From Candidatus Iainarchaeum sp. (lineage in GTDB: Archaea > Iainarchaeota > Iainarchaeia > Iainarchaeales > GCA-2688035), in assembly GCA_017609945.1 (NCBI GenBank), contig JAFCCZ010000005.1, positions 1 to 23,602 on the forward strand: a DNA stretch of 23,602 bases, read 5' to 3'. Within the stretch, counting starts at the first letter, position 1. Every line of letters starts with the position of its first letter. Below, piece after piece: positions 21,978 through 23,602 of the stretch. Under the pieces are notes generated by a model that was not told the DNA's origin, did not search any database, and saw only the letters and a program-made list of their open reading frames with translations. The translations under genes were made by a program, and so were the position numbers.

Positions 21978-22340
21978 TCAATCCTTTCTTGTGTGATTTG
22001 CAATCCAGGTAACTATTTCATCTAACCCTGTTCTTGGCTTTACCGACCACACTACTACATTAAACCTTGATGTTTCACCAACCTTTAATTCTTTTCCATT
22101 TAACTTCAGGAAGGCAATCATTGCTTGAAAAGCAGTTCTTTTGTTTCCGTCTGCAAAAGCGTGCCTTCTTGCAATATCCATTAACAAAGTGGCTGCCTTT
22201 CTGTCAATGCCCCTTGTGTTTGCCACTTTGTAAACGAGGTGGTCTAGTTCGCCTTCGTTTCTAATCACCCCTTTGTCGAATTTTTTGTTTATTTCAATTA
22301 TTGCTTCTTTGGAAAGAGTTTTAGCGTAAATCCTAGCCAT
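21978..22340 (-). CDS. doc: Doc/Fic-family toxin (death-on-curing type)
   Basis: A 120-residue Fic-fold protein with the core motif H60-A-F-A-D-G-N66-K-R68-T. The Doc version HxFxDANKRT differs from the usual Fic HPFxxGNGRxxR. In phage P1 this Lys form makes Doc a kinase that phosphorylates EF-Tu and stops translation. The order of helices, with GELDHLVYKVAN ahead of the motif and FLKLNG after it, is also Doc-like. An archaeal target such as EF-1A would be inference. The ATG at 22340 (MARIYAK) is about 27 bp from TTTAAA at 22365-22370, so a leaderless start is favoured over the ATG at 22346. A palindrome lies directly upstream. The 42-residue gene follows 5 nt behind. Confidence 0.85.
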   Translation of the reverse strand: MARIYAKTLSKEAIIEINKKFDKGVIRNEGELDHLVYKVANTRGIDRKAATLLMDIARRHAFADGNKRTAFQAMIAFLKLNGKELKVGETSRFNVVVWSVKPRTGLDEIVTWIANHTRKD

Positions 22341-22346
22341 GCACAT

Positions 22347-22365
22347 ATTCTGTTAATTACAGAAT
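22347..22365 (-). promoter_or_regulatory. Palindromic operator at the Doc promoter
   Basis: ATTCTGT and ACAGAAT, 7 bp each and perfectly inverted, flank five bases. The site fills the space between the TATA box (22365-22370) and the predicted start near 22340. A protein bound here would block polymerase. Toxin-antitoxin modules usually repress themselves through such sites. Which protein binds is not known. Confidence 0.6.
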
Positions 22366-22370
22366 TTAAA
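22365..22370 (-). promoter_or_regulatory. TATA box of the Doc module
   Basis: TTTAAA centred about 27 bp before the ATG at 22340, the spacing seen at the window's other leaderless promoters. It lies downstream of the T-run that ends the preceding transcript, so the module has its own promoter. Confidence 0.5.
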
Positions 22371-22386
22371 CATATCGTTTTAGACT

Positions 22387-22420
22387 AAAAAAAGGAAAAT
22401 TCCCGCCTCCCCAAGAGGCG
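22387..22420 (-). terminator. Hairpin plus T-run terminator
   Basis: On the minus strand CGCCTC (22420-22415) and GAGGCG (22409-22404) form a perfect GC-rich stem with a 5-nt loop. GGAATTTTCC and seven T (22393-22387) follow. It would stop transcription of the upstream accessory genes before the Doc promoter. The right copy of the 12-bp repeat (22400-22411) is part of this hairpin. Confidence 0.5.
22400..22411 (+). repeat. 12-bp direct repeat, right copy
   Basis: TTCCCGCCTCCC, identical to 21767-21778 in the same direction. It lies inside the terminator hairpin beyond the Doc module. Together the copies could be the ends of an inserted segment, or two copies of one terminator-like element. 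Confidence 0.5.
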
Positions 22421-22515
22421 CCCCAAGCAGCAGCCCCCTATAGTCCTTATAGGTTGCCATTACTATTATACACAAGGTTATATTTAAGGGTTTCGGCGAA
22501 ATCCTGGCTTTGGGT

Positions 22516-22647
22516 TCATTTCTTCGCTGCTTTTAGCAACTTCAGAATTATCTGCTCGTAGCTTTCCCCTTTCTTCCCTAAGTCCTTTAACTTGTCCCTT
22601 GTGCTAGGCGTCAATTGAATAGTAGTTACTCCCTTTCGATATGGCAT
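22516..22647 (-). CDS. Small ribbon-helix-helix protein (VapB-like), 43 residues
   Basis: An ATG at 22647 opens 43 codons ending in TGA. The sequence MPYRKGVTTIQLTPSTRDKL followed by KDLGKKGESYEQIILKLLKAAKK has the ribbon-helix-helix layout: a short strand (TTIQL), helix 1 (TPSTRDKLKDLG), a turn, and helix 2 (SYEQIILKLLKAA). Such proteins bind operator DNA as dimers and often act as antitoxins of the VapB type. The usual toxin partner (VapC PIN domain) is not present next to it. It overlaps nothing and lies 26 nt after the 2H phosphoesterase stop, so it may share that transcript. AT boxes at 22653-22660 and 22673-22681 are possible promoters. The near-palindrome ATATGGCATAT covers its start codon. 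Confidence 0.7.
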   Translation of the reverse strand: MPYRKGVTTIQLTPSTRDKLKDLGKKGESYEQIILKLLKAAKK

Positions 22648-22673
22648 ATGTTTTATATAATGAGTATAGGTGC

Positions 22674-23345
22674 TTATATTTCTTGCGATTTTTTTGATGT
22701 CAGGATTTGCAATGTTTTTTTCAAACCCTTTTTGTTTAGGGCTTGTTTTCTGTTTAGCAGCTTTTTTTGCATAAAGTCGTATTCATATAAAATTTTCCTT
22801 TCTTTTTCTTTTAGGAGTGTGACTCTAATAAGCGTCTGGTTTATTGGCTTGGTTTTTTTCGCAGACATGTATTTCCAAATTTTGTTAAACTTTTTTTCAA
22901 TGTCTTTGAAGGCTACTGTTGAATGGAAAGCAAATGGTTCCAAGTAGTCTGTGTCAACAGTTCTAATCATTGGCTCAAGTGCGTTGAATAGCTCTTTCCT
23001 AAATTGTGTTAGCTTGCTTGAAGGATTGACGTTGATGTAAATTACTCTGTTATCAAAGCGGTCAAAGCCTGACAGTTTGAATCTTAGGAAGTCATATTTT
23101 CTGCAAACGTTCAAAAACATTGAAACAGTATCCTTTTGACTTCTTGTTTTGAATGGGCCGACAAGTGAGATATGGGGCACAACCTGTTTTCTTGTCACAC
23201 CTTCTACTTTAAATTTTTTTCCAACGTCCCAAATTTGTTTCTTCAAGTATTTCTTTGCATAACCGTGAAACCTGAACTCGATAAGATATTGTGGGCCTGA
23301 AAAGGATGGTTTGAAAAGATTCTTGACCCATCTGAAAAACGACAT
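22674..23345 (-). CDS. 2H phosphoesterase superfamily protein (LigT/CPDase-like)
   Basis: A 223-residue protein with the two catalytic histidine motifs of the 2H phosphoesterase fold: H58-I-S-L (VVPHISLVGPF) and H141-S-T-V (FAFHSTVAF). Members cleave cyclic phosphates or 2'-5' bonds in RNA or nucleotides, for example RNA 2',3'-cyclic phosphodiesterase (ThpR/LigT). The N-terminal MSFFRWVKNLFKPSFSGPQY and the Lys/Arg-rich C-terminal tail (residues about 190-223) are additions beyond the core and might bind RNA. A GTG at 23354 is possible, but the GGTG it lies in is well placed as binding site for the ATG at 23345. The gene begins 10 nt after the CAP-domain gene. Base composition is more A/T-rich than the RNAP operon. 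Confidence 0.8.
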   Translation of the reverse strand: MSFFRWVKNLFKPSFSGPQYLIEFRFHGYAKKYLKKQIWDVGKKFKVEGVTRKQVVPHISLVGPFKTRSQKDTVSMFLNVCRKYDFLRFKLSGFDRFDNRVIYINVNPSSKLTQFRKELFNALEPMIRTVDTDYLEPFAFHSTVAFKDIEKKFNKIWKYMSAKKTKPINQTLIRVTLLKEKERKILYEYDFMQKKLLNRKQALNKKGLKKTLQILTSKKSQEI

Positions 23346-23355
23346 TGACTGCACC

Positions 23356-23602
23356 TTATCCTCTAAAGTTTTGAGTAATTAAATATTCTCCCCCGTCATA
23401 TGCAACACCAACACCTGTCATCCTATACCAAGGGTCTACCATGTTTTGGTAATGCCCAGGGCTAGTTATCCAACCGCTCACTGCGCAATCAGCAATAGAG
23501 TCTTCGCTATACACATAACCACAACCTATGACGTCTCCTGTTGGAATTGTAGTAATGTTCTCTGCAATGCCAATATAATGCATTCCGCCTGATGCAACTC
23601 CC
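23356..23602 (-). CDS. CAP-domain (SCP/PR1-like) secreted protein, C-terminal part
   Basis: The end of a protein whose N-terminus lies beyond the window. The frame is open to 23602 and the first codons in view read GVASGG before MHYIGIAENITT. The CAP-domain signature is visible: AENI, then W-I-T-S-PGHYQNMVDPWYRMTGVGVA, and GEYLITQNF. Bacterial and archaeal CAP proteins of this type (YkwD-like) are secreted. The CAP His in SPGH and the Glu of AENI fit the conserved cavity. Function is unknown in prokaryotes. An ATG at 23583 is internal, because the family requires residues in front of it. It heads the cluster with the 2H phosphoesterase, 10 nt away. Confidence 0.82.
   Translation of the reverse strand, partial: GVASGGMHYIGIAENITTIPTGDVIGCGYVYSEDSIADCAVSGWITSPGHYQNMVDPWYRMTGVGVAYDGGEYLITQNFRG

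Larger units (their letters stand above)
22380..22460 (-). ncRNA. Possible small RNA or 26-codon micro-ORF
   Basis: A minus-strand AT box (TTAAATATAA, 22478-22487) is followed about 25 bp later by a G-rich segment that ends in a hairpin and a T-run, like a complete short transcript. The same bases encode ATG (22460) and 26 codons, MATYKDYRGLLLGAPLGEAG and then six hydrophobic residues, with TAA at 22380. I cannot decide between a small RNA, a micro-peptide or only a terminator. The distance from AT box to ATG (about 23 bp) is less than at other promoters here, which makes leaderless translation less likely. I recognise no family. Confidence 0.35.

Overview
The window is archaeal. It holds the RNA polymerase operon in archaeal form: RpoH, a split RpoB (B'' and B') and a split RpoA (A' and A''). 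These are followed by eL30, an archaeal NusA, uS12, uS7 and EF-2 with a diphthamide site. Shine-Dalgarno boxes of the GGTGA type precede internal operon genes. Most first or single genes instead have a TATA-like box about 26-28 bp upstream of the start codon and little or no leader, which implies leaderless transcripts. A fused ADP-forming acetyl-CoA synthetase, an all-trans prenyl diphosphate synthase for ether lipids, and a Cys-rich secreted lipoprotein of the kind common in DPANN genomes suggest a DPANN or euryarchaeal-related lineage. I cannot name it from this window alone.

Layout. Positions 1-1552 (minus): the start of an unknown gene and a Cys-rich lipoprotein with a duplicated module. 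Positions 1587-12989 (minus): the transcription/translation operon, read rpoH, rpoB'', rpoB', rpoA', rpoA'', rpl30e, nusA, rps12, rps7, fusA. In front of rpoH (12990-13155) lies a structured leader of about 105 nt, starting where the TATA box predicts the transcript start. Its closing stem competes with a hairpin that overlaps the rpoH ribosome binding site. Positions 13176-16003: an HD-domain phosphohydrolase diverging from an MscS channel, then a prenyl diphosphate synthase. Positions 16020-18369 (minus): tRNA-Asp(GTC) and the acetyl-CoA synthetase. Positions 18444-20321 (minus): a ferredoxin-thioredoxin-reductase-like protein paired with thioredoxin, a ZIP metal transporter and a GNAT acetyltransferase. 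Positions 20385-21764 (plus): an aldo/keto reductase with a methyltransferase 3 nt behind it.

From about 21765 to the end the content looks accessory. There is a Doc/Fic toxin gene followed by a 42-residue gene (candidate antitoxin), with a palindromic operator at the promoter. Then come a small G-rich transcript unit ending in a hairpin plus T-run, a ribbon-helix-helix mini-protein, a 2H phosphoesterase and the end of a CAP-domain protein cut by the window edge. A 12-bp direct repeat flanks the toxin module.

The best candidates for something undescribed are the switch-like leader of the RNA polymerase operon and the reversed-order Doc module with its tiny partner. No gene-free stretch exceeds 300 bases; the longest are 12990-13175, 22366-22515 and 16092-16209, all described below.
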